DNA of 64,000 nt, taken from assembly GCF_025698545.1 (NCBI RefSeq), contig NC_068576.1, positions 51,866,390 through 51,930,389 of the forward strand. Reading direction: 5' to 3'. Position 1 is the stretch's first letter. Every line of letters begins with the position of its first letter. The notes under the pieces were generated by a model, which saw nothing but the letters and a program-made list of their open reading frames with translations, made no database searches and was not told the DNA's origin. Shown piece after piece: positions 50,830 through 62,297 of this stretch. Source of the stretch: Gossypium raimondii (taxonomy: Eukaryota > Streptophyta > Magnoliopsida > Malvales > Malvaceae). Made by a program: the position numbers and the translations under genes.

Positions 50830-51725
50830 AAAAATACAAAAACAAGAAAAACAATTAAAAAAATCATATGGATTATTGTTCTTGTTTTTGGATATTGTAG
50901 TATAAAAGCAGCCAATATGTTTATTGTTTATTGTGTTTTTGGGCTTTTTTTATTGTGTACAGTTGTAATTTCCCTATTTGGGTAATACAAATATTGGACC
51001 CAATCCAGAAATGGACATAGTCCTTTCTGTCTTCCAGAATCCAACAAACCTGCATGCAGCATACAAGAAAGGTTCCATATGTATCTTACAAATTCCGATC
51101 TAACCATTTTTTTCCTTTTTTTTTTTTTTTTTTCTTTTTGAATTGAAGCCATAATTGTTGATATTTTTATTTTAGCAACTACCTCTCTTTCTTTTTATAA
51201 TTTGGTTGACTTAATCAAAATGTTAATGTTATTTATATATTGTAAAGGCACAGCTTGCCAATCTTCCATATAATATTGTCTCTAGTCTCTATCCCAGGCT
51301 TTGCATTTTTCATATGCTTTCCCTCCTATATCTGGACTCTTTTGGCTCCATTCAATATGCTTTATCTCCACCATTATTATTATTATTATCTCTTGTTTAA
51401 TCCATATAATTATTCGTTCTTTGTAATTTATTGGGAAACGAGTACTGTTCCATTCATCAAAAGTGTTAATTATCTCTTCGAAAGAAGTCCCACTTGAATT
51501 AAAAAGCTCTTCGTGAGGTTTATATTTAAAAATGAACATTAGAGCCAAGAGAAATGGGTGTCTTCATCATCAGTGGCACAATATTCTGTCCATTGGTTTT
51601 ATCTTTTGGAGGTGAGGACTGAGGACATGTTTTATTGTGATAAGTAATGGTTTTGAGCATTGCATGAATTTCCCATTTTAAACCTCAACTTTTCATATGT
51701 ATTATATGAATGTTATGGAGGCATC
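50830..51725. other. AT-rich intergenic DNA
   Basis: No gene recognised; a T homopolymer lies at about 51108-51132. A (TG)n run follows at 51734-51751. Confidence 0.45.
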
Positions 51726-51954
51726 ACAATATATGTGTGTGTGTGTGTGTTTGTTTTTGTACATTTTAATGGCCATGACTCGCCTATAAGCAAATTCCAG
51801 TTGTGGGGGATACTGCACAGGTTGGGAAAATCCCATCATTTAACAATCAAAAACAATGGAATTTGGTAAAATTAGGGTTAATAATCAGAGACCGATGGGC
51901 AACGGCGAATGGGAAGGCCCCAACAGATCTGAACCAGCCTGCAAAAACTGGTGT

Positions 51955-52043
51955 CACGTGGGAGCGTGGAGTTGGGGGAAAGGCCGAAACCTTGAAAGGC
52001 ACATGGGAAGGCATTGATGTTTGGGCCTCTTCCATTACACGTG
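51955..52043. promoter_or_regulatory. Two G-boxes in a GC-rich patch
   Basis: CACGTG occurs at 51955-51960 (GTCACGTGGG) and at 52038-52043 (ACACGTGCC). The surrounding 51880-52080 is far richer in G+C than its flanks. A TATA-like TTAATATATACC follows at about 52134. It may be a promoter of an unrecognised transcript. Confidence 0.3.
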
Positions 52044-52774
52044 CCGAAGAGGCTCACATGGCAAACTTTCAGTGACGACTTTTTATGCTAATTGCCTACA
52101 CAAAATTTGCTCTACTTATTCCGACCTTTTCCTTTAATATATACCTCCTGATGTTCGTAAATACGATTTCAAAATGCATCTTTATAAGGGGTAGGGGTAG
52201 AGGTAGAGGTCGAGTTTTTCCGGTCACCCAACTCCAGATTTGTTTCTGCTAAAAATTTAAACATAAGTCTCTCATCTTGTGGTTTAATCCACCTTAATAC
52301 TAATAGTTTTTAGAGTTATATTAATGAAAAATTCACTATTTAGACTAACACACGAAATTTACAGATATTAAATTATTTTGATTGGTTTAAAAGAGACCAA
52401 TTTTTTTAAAAAAACCCATAGAATCAATTAATATGGATACATGCAATTCCCAAATTCAAAAGCTAATTCTTAAAAAGATAACAACCAATTAATACTTGTT
52501 TTTAATCATTATTAATTATAGCAACAAGGATTAGATGAATTGAACCAGAGATGGAACCTAGCTGCTTAATTTTATATACAGATGGCCAAACTACATAATT
52601 TAAGAAAAGTTGTATGTTGTCTTGAACGAATTGGGGAATGATTTGTTATATTATTTTGATTATTGTATTTCTTTTGATAATCACTTGGGGTTAAGGTACA
52701 AAAAATGGATATCAGTTCATTTTGGAGGCAAACTTGAAAAATGACAAAACATGTAAATAGCTAAAGAGAACAAA

Positions 52775-52910
52775 ATGGAGGCGGTCTGTGAAGACCCTAA
52801 TGGCCTCTTCATGTTTTCTTCTAACCCCCTCATCTGCAACATTATCTGCTGTGTCTCTCAGTTAGGACCCTAATAAAGCTATGTCCTCTCAAGAAGCTGA
52901 CAGGGCGCAG
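52775..52910 (+). other. Possible short exon or small open frame, gene unknown
   Basis: A frame of 32 codons with a favourable context (AAAATGG) starts at 52775 (MEAVCEDPNGLF...). A second ATG at 52881 reads MSSQEADRAQ and then runs into CAG|GTAATT, a good donor; a CTCTCAG acceptor precedes it. This looks like a small exon. No downstream exon could be identified, so the gene is unproven or decayed. Confidence 0.25.
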
Positions 52911-52914
52911 GTAA

Positions 52915-54485
52915 TTATCCACTCAAACGCATATCCATAAAAAGGAAAAGGTTTCTTAATAATTAAATTTAGGGTTTTCTCTTTTGTTAATTACCATATT
53001 ATATTATGGTCCAGTACGACTTTTTTCCTTAAAAAATGACCCTACTCAAGTTCTTTGTACGATTAGATAAGCAGCGTAGTGTGAGGTTGTAGAAGATAAT
53101 ATAGCCCTCACCACTCCCCACTGCACCCAAAATCATAATAAAACGACAATGAAATCTTAATCATCCATGTGGTTCCCTCATTATCATACCCATTCTTTTT
53201 GATTCATCACATAACTTTTGCAACCAGATGGAATCTTTGTGTTAATGTCTTTGTTTGTTTAAGTGTAGGGTCGTTTTGAAAGTTTTTCAAATAAGATGGG
53301 TTGGACGTGTCAATATGGTGATACAAGTGTTCTATGTCTTTCGAAAGCAATATAGCTAATATGAGTGCATCTCTTCGCTGGCTTTGCTCTATATATGTTA
53401 TCTGGAATTCTGGATTCTTTATTATTATTTTTAAATATATATATACATTTGTATTCAACATATAATCATGGTTAAAATATGCTTTAATTTGATTATTTTT
53501 ATGTATTGTAATTTTAGAATTCTAGTCCTGAATAACTGAGATAACTGTTAAATTCATTTAGTTCCGCTAGCTATTTTCAAAATCAGATACAACAAACATA
53601 TTTTTTTCATGTGTAATGCCCATGTCAATTTGATATTTTAATATATTTTTAAGGGTTGCCGTTTGGATCATGACTGAAATTTCAAAATATGAAAAAGTAT
53701 AGACCCTAAGATTGCTTTAGTTGGAGAATATTAACTGAATCTACAACTTTATGCATAGTACAAGAATAATAGCTGAATTTAACCAAACCGATCTAACCGC
53801 CACTATTTGGGTCAATGCTGAAATTTTAAAATTCGACAAGTAAAGACATTGAAATTGACTAATTCAAAAAAATATATGAACTAACATTGACCAAATTAAA
53901 GTATAAAGACGAAATCCATAACTTTTGCAATGTATAAAGATTAATAATAAAAATTGACATATACCATCCTCCAAACTTGTAAAAAATTAAATCGGTACCA
54001 TATAATTAATACCATTATGTTTAAATGCTTAGTTTGGGCCTAAGCTTTACTCGGAAGGATCTCTTTGAAGTGGTGAAATAACGATCAAACTTTCAAAATA
54101 ATCCAATATATTATGATGATTTTTTTAGTTGTAATTGTATAAGAAAAATCAATCATGTATGCTTTACCTCAATTTCATGTAAAATAATTTACCCTACTCT
54201 TTATTTGAGGAGGCACGAAAACAATATAATCCTTCTTTTATTATTTTAAAAGATTAATATTGATATTTTATGTAAACACAACCTCAAAATTTTATACTAA
54301 AATTAGCATTTAGCCTATCATTATAAACATCTTTCTATTACAAATATCTATCAAAGATTTAATGAGATCTATCATTTTCTTTCTTAAAAAATCAAAATCT
54401 TTTTTTATAGATAGAAGAATTAATAAAGCTTTAAGCTAAGATTATAGCAGAATTAGTCGTCCTCAAACAATGGGTATATAGTGCA
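52915..54485. other. AT-rich intergenic DNA
   Basis: No gene recognised. Confidence 0.5.
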
Positions 54486-54489
54486 ATGG

Positions 54490-54725
54490 TTATCATAATT
54501 TAATAAATCATTCACATTCTCCGGTGGTTCCTCATGAATAGTCAAGTGTTCCATTTCGCCTTAGGCTTCTTTCGCGCAATCTGCCACTTCATTACTCTAT
54601 CTCAGTATCTGTCGAAACTTCACTTCCCAATCCTTAAGTTCACTGTCGATACTATTTGCTGCTAGCCCATTTTGAATAGTAGTTACCACCACTGAATTAT
54701 CATTCTCAATCTCCACTCTACGATA
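54490..54725 (-). pseudogene. RNase H-like fragment of a plant LINE-type retroelement
   Basis: The minus strand translates to VEIENDNSVVVTTIQNGLA...DWEVKFRQILR-stop-SNEVADCAKEA-stop-GEMEHLTIHEEPPENVNDLL. This matches the typical RVT_3/RNase H-like domain seen in plant non-LTR elements and their derivatives (E/VESDN...VI..I, then WxVxFxHxxRxxNxVADxxAKEA). Two stops and an internal deletion between the two halves show it is a relic. Confidence 0.75.
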
Positions 54726-54729
54726 CCCC

Positions 54730-57326
54730 GTTACCCAAACAATTAAACGTTAAACCTTAAAATAATGCTCGAACTTCAATTTAAAAGATATCTGATAAAC
54801 CTACCACCATTTCTTCACGACCCATCCAGCTACCGTTCAATTATTAATTGCTTATAATAATAAGCATCACATCCTTCATTTTTCAGTCTGATAAGATTTC
54901 ATAAAAACCTCCTTTTTGGGAAACCTGTGACATAGTTTAATATTTGACAAAAAAAAATTCTAATAATTAATAATCTTTTGATTATATATGTTCTTTTATT
55001 CAAAATTAATAGTATATGTAACCAATGAGGCTGTTCCTTTTGTCAGTGGTGGACCCTTAATTGCTTATTTTATATTTATAGTATTTTTCCTGTGAAAGAT
55101 AGAAGTATTAAAATAATATATACATATATATATATAGTAACTGTATTAATATAAACTTGTAATAATTTAATAAGAAAAAGAGAATGTTACTTTGCTGATC
55201 ATCTCAATCTTTCCTAATCATTTTTTTGTAAATATATATATATATTCTTGGTACATATATAATAAAAGAATTTAGCCAAAAAATTTCCCTTATCCTTAAA
55301 AGTTAAAACTCCACAATTAATCATATTGATTAAAGTGATACAATTAGTATCGACAAACGCACTTAAATTTATTATCTCTTACATGGACAATAATATTGAT
55401 GCTAATTATGTTAAAAATTATAGATTGTTATAAAATAAAGAGAGATGGAGAGAATAAAAAAATAAAAGCAATAGAGAATGTACTTTATTGATGAAAAGGG
55501 ATGATTAGAATGCTTCATCGAGTTTCTATTTATAAGCATATTAAAACTTTATCTTGATCATGATAGATATCCACTTAATAAGATATTCATACAATAAATA
55601 ATTAGTTATAATAATTTTATTTTATTAATAAATGCAATGTATTTAAAAATGTTGTAAGATAATAATATATAATATTATCATTTAAGAATTACTGTAAGGT
55701 TTGTTCTATCATAGATTTTTTTAGTAATTATTTCACTTGTTACATAAGTTGTTGTTTTGTCAAAACTCCACTATGAAAAATCATTATTCGGTTTTAAATA
55801 TTTTATTTTACCAATAAAAACTCCTCTGAAAAACCATTTTCCCATTTTAAACACTTTATTTTATTAATTTTGTATTTAACTTTTAAAGTATTTAAATTAT
55901 ATTAATTTTATTGCAGGTTTTCAAAAGACTAAAAAAAATTCAAAAATGATAATTTGCCACAACATATAGAGACGTACAAAAATTATAAGAAGCACAACAA
56001 TGCAAGATCACAAAATTGATTTGTTGTTTTTTAAATTCAAAACATTCGTTTTATAATATAAAACTTTAAAATTATATAATATATTAAATTTAAAAATAAT
56101 TTTATGATGTAAAAGTTATATAAAATAAAAAAATATAAATAATTCAACAAAAAGGAAAAAAAAATCTAATTATAAATTTTACAATATATTCAAACAGTCA
56201 ACAGGGAATGACTGTTCAACACCTGGTTAATTTCCATTAATGGTCAAAGGTCACATTACCAATCAATCGTCATGTCATCAGTGACTTGGAAAAAAAAGAC
56301 AAACAAATGACACGGTTAAATGTTTCACTTATTTTTTTAACATGGTTACTGTTTTTGGACCAAAAATTATAATATAAAATAATTTAGGTATCAAAATGAA
56401 AAAATCCTTTAAATTCCAAATGAGAAATTGAGTATAATTGAAAGGAGAAATTATAATCTAAGCGTTTCTAAAATGTATTTATTGCAAGCTTAGAAAGTTT
56501 ACCCCAATTAATGGGCACTCCATCCTGTTATTAATTCCAAATTATAATTTCATTAAAAAATAAATCTTAGTGTATTTATAATTAAAAATAAAAGATAAAT
56601 TCGTTTATTTTGGAAAAATGTGATATATGTATTTGTATAAGTTTATTGGTATCCTGATAGGAATTGTTGACGTGCATTGATTTTGTTAGAGCCCTACGAG
56701 TTTACAGACCAAAGCATAGTCATGTATTTTCTTTGCTTATAATTTTGTTTCTCTAACTCTCTTGAAACTTTAATAGATTTGTAAATTGAGAGTGTCTCGG
56801 AGTGTCGGAACAAATAAAACGACATGATTTGATTTGCGACCCCATAATACCGCTTGGATTATTGTAGGTCATAGGTGAAGTCAAACCATGTACATGGTTT
56901 AACTTGTTCAGTCAATTTAAAGTTTTCATCCTATGACCTTATCAGATCTCTTAACATAATCGAATAATAAAATATCGAGTAAAAAGATTCCAAACTTATT
57001 AATATACCTCTCAATTTATTAATTCACAAAACTTTCGACACAACTAAGATACAACGAAATGAAAAGAAATAACTTTATTATAATACCCTTTTTTTATTTT
57101 TGCTGGACATATATATATATATATACACATATTAATATGCTGGCGAAATAATTAATTAATGTTTTCAACGAACTCGTTGGATTAATTATTACACGTTTAA
57201 TTTGTCATTAAAACTATTTTTTCTTGTACTACTTTTGAAGACTAAGTCCAGAATGATTGTTTTTATGTATAAGGTGCCACGTTAAGAAATATAGTTAGTA
57301 TAATAATAATTTTAAATTTTAATGTT

Positions 57327-57357
<31 letters not shown>

Positions 57358-58675
57358 TTTAATTAAATTTAGTTTTAATTTTTTAAATAATCAAATTTAA
57401 TCATTAATTTTAAATAAAAGTAGAATTATTATTATTTAAACAGAAACACTAATTGAAACGTTAATGTTTCATATATATTAATTTTGAAACACTCCTTCAA
57501 ATAATTTACCCCCAACTCTATTTATTTACTTGCAAACAAACAAAATGATAGTCAAGTTTCTCCTTCTTAGAAAAAGGGAAAGAAAAGAAAAGAAAAACGT
57601 TTATCAAATAAAGGGAATTAAGATGGTCAGTTCTTTTACATTGGTAAGTTTTAACGATCTCAAGGTTTGAATTGAAATTTTTTCTTTGAAATTAGAGTTT
57701 AATAATAAGAAGTTCCTTGCTTGCCTTCCAAGAGTTGATTGGATTATTTACATGTTTCTCACCTGGAGTTGATCTGCAATCAACTCATCCTTGAAAATAA
57801 CATCCCTCTCTTGGGAAACCTTTTTGACTTCCTTTTTTTTTTCTTATAAAATTAACGTTTCCAAATTTTAATTTCTTTTTCGGTACATAAATATATTAAA
57901 ATCAGTACCATATTGATATTATGAAGAAAAAAAAAGCAAGTTATAGTCTGTTATTAGCGAGTTAACAAAACAAGTTCCAAAGCAAACGTTGCACTTTAAT
58001 GATAAATTTAGCCACTCACACATTTGCATGTTTTCTCAAAATGGTCCCGATTATATTTTTAAATTTTTTTAGCCACCAAACCTTTGATTTCTTTTTAAAT
58101 TGCTTTTTCTAACGGATTAAAAATAAACAAATTTAAGGTTTCAATCTTTCTTTCTTTTTTTCCCCAAAAGATTTTAATATTTCATACGTTTATTTACTGA
58201 GAGGTTTTTCTACTGTGTTTTTTTTAGATGATTACACTTATTTTATTTAAATTAAGACTTTTTTTAATGTCATGTATTATTTTTTATTTCAATATTTTTC
58301 ACTTGTAATTGTTTTATAGAGTTATTTAAGTAACAAATTACATCTCACTAAAATATTCCACATATGAAATCCCACATCATCCCATTAACTTTTTAACCGT
58401 ACTCAATTAAATCTAATAGAAAAGCAGTTCGAAAAAGAAAAGAACAAAAGTTGATGGTAAAAAAACTAAAAAATATAATTAAGCCAATAATATATAATGG
58501 TCTACCATTTATAGTTTTATATGATATAAAAATAATAATATTGATTGACTTTCCGGAACAAGTTATCATTTGTTAAATTATAAATTATATATGTTTCCCC
58601 CCTCCCCAATTATATACAAAAGGATTAAATTTAACTTGTGTTTTGTTATATATAGATAGTGTTAAAAAAAAATTC
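54730..58675. other. AT-rich gene-free DNA with microsatellites
   Basis: No gene. A reverse-oriented LTR-like stretch may lie at 55440-55640 (GTTTCTATTTATAAGC). (AT)n runs lie at 57109-57125 and 57327-57353. Confidence 0.45.
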
Positions 58676-58680
58676 AATTT

Positions 58681-58770
58681 TGTCGATTGAATATCGGTTC
58701 AATTGGCATGAACATTATTATTAATATAGGAAGCTGTAGGTTTGAGTGCGCTGAAACATATTATCCTTCT
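58681..58770 (+). repeat. SINE-like repeat copy
   Basis: Starts TGTCGATTGA, with an A-box-like GGTTCAATTGGC and a B-box-like GGTTTGAGTGC about 45 bases further on. It resembles the copy at 16272-16360. The family is not identified. Confidence 0.4.
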
Positions 58771-58774
58771 ATTT

Positions 58775-61130
58775 ATGAATTGAGGAAGAGCTATGAAGAA
58801 GTTTAAACATTATGCCGAAAATAACAGATTGGATCAAATCCTACTATAAACTTATTTATTTTTTAATCTCTAAACGGCAAATATGTTTTATTTATTGAGC
58901 AGCTTATACGAATTAATTAATTAAGATGGATCTATAGCTTATCTATTATGTAGTTATTTAATATATATTACATTTGTTTTGTAGTGAATTTTATTATAAG
59001 GTATAAATTAATTGTTGAACACGTGGTCAAGGTATCCAATGTAGATATCAGATTTAAATGAACTTTGTTAATTAACATTGATTTTATTTTATGTTTTTGT
59101 ATGCTTTATTTGGATTTTTTAATTATATCTTAAAGAGTTAACATCAATCATTTCTAAATTATGTTTCTCATTTTATATTAGTTTCGAACCTTAAAATATT
59201 TTAATAATGTCTTTAAATTATTAATTTTATCTCAATAAAGTTATTTTAATTGTTATTTAACCATTTAACGGTACATCAAATCTCGTGTGACATAATTTAA
59301 AATAAAATGTTGTCGCATAACTTTTAAAAGTAAAACTAAAAATAAAGAAAAACAAGAAGAAGAAAAAACGGAGATTATGTGTTTGATAAAGCTTTTATAA
59401 AAGCCTTAAAATTTCATAACCAAGATTTCTACCACATTCATTTTCGTAATATGCATTTTTTTAATTTTCATTTTATATTATGCTACATAAAATCTGACAT
59501 CTCAATATTTGCACTTAAATTAACAATTTTAGTAACGTAAGGACCTTAATAATATAATACTGATAGTTTAAGGATATAATTAAAATGTTTTAAAGTTTTA
59601 GAACCAATTTAGAAAGAGAGTAATAGTTTAAGGATGTCTGATGTAGTTAACTTATATAATTAAATTTGATTAAGTTTAGGTAGGGCAGTAACGGGTGAAA
59701 GGATGAGATGAGAGCGCTAACCATGACCAGGGTGGGATCGGAGAGGAGGCGTGAAGAGTGGGAGGCAGGCGCTGCCGCGCCATTGCGCAGTTGCCTTGGG
59801 GAGAGATCAAAGTCCTTGGACTTCCGTTGTCAACTTACAACTTTTATCATTTCAACTGTAATTATGTCATTGAAATCAAACTAGTCCAATTTTGTGGAGT
59901 ATTGGTGAGGGGTAAGTGTTTTTCTTTTTTCCACCTTTTTCCCTTCAACTTAAAAAGGAAAAAAAGAGATCATTTTATACTTTCATTTTTATAAAAAAAT
60001 TTATTTAATTTTTCGTCACATTTCATCTTTGAATTTACATTTTTTTGTCAAATCATCATAAAATAGATGGAAAAATTAAACTTTGTTAACTTTTCTGACG
60101 TAGCATGCAGATGAATTGTAACATGGATGGCATGTCAACATTTAAATAATTTTAAAATTTTAAAATTAATTAAATACTAATATGTCATCCACATGACAAA
60201 CCACGTATATACCATATCAATAAAGTAAAAAAATGTTAGCTTTTCCTAAAAATGACTTTTTATAAAGTCATTGTTATGCCTTTGGAAATTAAAGTCGAAA
60301 CCCTATCACTAGTAGAAAAGGCATTGGGTTGAATATTTAGTTCTTTTTGTTGAAATATCTGAATTCAAATATATAAATTTGTTTAAATTCAAATATTAGA
60401 TGATTTTCCTCACACGTAAATAAAATGAAATTTATAAGAATAAATTGGATTTTCCAAATTCTATATTTTATTTGTATTTATTTTGAATTCAAAAGGAATG
60501 TTAATTAAAAAATTAAATATAAATAAGATTCAAAATTGCAATACTGGAGATGTTACAGTTCATCAAAATCATAGATGTATGTATGATCTAAGGCTACCCA
60601 CAGAATCCGTTTTTCTTTATGCAGACAATCCTCCCTCAAGTAAAACGTTTTAATCATTAAATGACACTAACATAAGGAACAACAAACAACCTTCTACTCC
60701 TGCATTTCCATCTTTCTAGATCAAAACCAACCTTCCGTGTTTTTGCTGATGGGTGACATGGTGAGTTTGGGAGTTTGCTGTCGAGAGGGGAAGAGGTGAA
60801 GGGTAACGTGGCAATTAACGTGAGTCTACATCAAGTAACGGCACCTAACGCTGGGATGACCTTTCTGTAAAACCCAAAAACGTTTGTGCTAATTACGTAT
60901 TCAAAAGTTTGATGATGGGAATGAAAATTCAAACAAAGTTAAAGTACAATTGATGTAGTTTACCGTTTATAGTTATATAGTATTCGACGAATTGGGGTTG
61001 GTTGGCATCCACCAGCTTCCTGTCTCAAAAGTACAAGGGAAACAAACGACATTAAAAATTTTCTCAACCAATTACCAGTATTATTTTATGTTGTATAAAT
61101 AATATAAAATTAAGCCTTTTGTGGGGTGAG
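58775..61130. other. Intergenic DNA and distal AHL promoter
   Basis: A distinctly GC-rich patch lies at 59690-59830 and a lesser one at 60740-60870; neither was recognised. The remainder is AT-rich. Confidence 0.45.
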
Positions 61131-61216
61131 AAATAACTGTGTCATTTTGAGAGCCTGTCTCTCCTTTCTTCTCCTCCTCCTTCAATCGCCATTCCTTTCG
61201 CTGCACTTCATCTCCC

Positions 61217-61242
61217 TTTCTTCTTCTTCTTCTTCTTCTTCC
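61217..61242. repeat. (TTC)n microsatellite in the AHL leader
   Basis: A run of TTC repeats within a long CT-rich stretch (61150-61260), likely part of the 5' UTR. CT-rich leaders are common in highly expressed plant genes. Confidence 0.7.
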
Positions 61243-61496
61243 TCTTGTTTTAAATTCCTTCAAAACGAAAGAAAAAAAAACGAAAACCCTTTCTCTTCCT
61301 ATAGCTATTGAAATCATATTTTTTTTACTTTGTTCGAGTCTCCTTTCCTTTTGTTTAATCAATTCCCTTAAAATAAACATAACCCACTCTAAACAGTTTT
61401 TAATCTAAACCCATAATTTAATTCTTTTTATATTTTCTTTTTGGTTACTTTTAATCCTTTGTTTTTCCTTGTTTTCTGTTGACCTCTGATGCTGGT

Positions 61497-62297
61497 ATGG
61501 CCGGTCTTGATTTAGGCACTGCTTCTCGCTACGTTCATCAACTTCAAAGACCGGAGCTTCACCTCCAACACCAACCTGAACCTGAAGACCAGGAAGGTTC
61601 AAACAACCGTGGAGGTCACTATGGCTCAGCTGCCCATAACCATGATGATGACTCTCACCACCACGGCTTAGACCTAGTCAACGCAGCCAACTCAGGTGAG
61701 CTTGGAGCCCGTAGGCCAAGGGGCCGTCCTCCAGGTTCCAAGAACAAACCAAAGCCTCCTGTCATCATCACACGGGAGAGCGCAAACACCCTCCGAGCTC
61801 ACATTCTTGAAGTTGGGAACGGCTGTGATGTGTTTGATTGTATTGCCAACTACGCCCGGAGAAGGCAAAGAGGAATCTGTATATTGAGTGGGAGTGGTAC
61901 GGTGACCAACGTCAGCATTAGGCAACCATCTGCTGCTGGAGCTGTGGTTAACCTTCATGGCAGATTTGAGATACTATCACTTTCAGGTTCTTTCTTGCCA
62001 CCACCAGCTCCACCAGGTGCCACCAGTTTGACAATCTTCTTGGCAGGCGGGCAAGGCCAGGTTGTAGGAGGAAGTGTGGTTGGGGAACTCATGACGGCTG
62101 GACCTGTTATTGTTATAGCCTCATCGTTCACAAATGTTGCCTATGAAAGGCTGCCCTTGGAAGAGGATGACCAACTGCAGGTGCAAAGTGGCGGTGCTGG
62201 GAATAACATGTTTGCTGATTCGGGAGCTGGTCCTGGGGGTTTGCCTTTCTTAAACTTGCCACTTAATATGCAGCCTAATGTCCAGTTACCGTTTTGA
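61497..62297 (+). CDS. AT-hook motif nuclear-localised protein (AHL), clade A
   Basis: An intronless gene of 266 residues starting at ATG 61497 (MAGLDLG...), the first ATG of the frame; an upstream TTG at 61479 is not a start. The N-terminus is His/Asp-rich. A single type-I AT-hook [13 protein letters not shown] (72-84) has the RGRP core that grips the minor groove of AT-rich DNA. The PPC/DUF296 domain covers about 89-215 and contains [10 protein letters not shown] (155-164). A Gly-rich tail ends NVQLPF. One AT-hook plus no introns is the definition of clade A (AHL15-29). Such proteins form trimers through PPC, bind matrix-attachment DNA and regulate growth, flowering and hormone genes (known for the family). 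[13 protein letters not shown] is most like the AHL23/24-type N-terminus, but the exact orthologue is not assigned. Confidence 0.95.
   Translation: MAGLDLGTASRYVHQLQRPELHLQHQPEPEDQEGSNNRGGHYGSAAHNHDDDSHHHGLDLVNAANSGELGARRPRGRPPGSKNKPKPPVIITRESANTLRAHILEVGNGCDVFDCIANYARRRQRGICILSGSGTVTNVSIRQPSAAGAVVNLHGRFEILSLSGSFLPPPAPPGATSLTIFLAGGQGQVVGGSVVGELMTAGPVIVIASSFTNVAYERLPLEEDDQLQVQSGGAGNNMFADSGAGPGGLPFLNLPLNMQPNVQLPF

Noticed and set aside
51803-52075. 90-codon open frame
   Set aside because: No recognised motif; it lies in a GC-rich promoter-like patch and extends only because stops are rare there.
57327-57353. Long (TA)n runs as possible origin or regulatory sites
   Set aside because: Simple microsatellites, as expected in AT-rich plant intergenic DNA.
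61479-61496. Upstream start for the AHL gene
   Set aside because: The triplet there is TTG; the first ATG is at 61497 and gives the family's usual MAGLDLG start.
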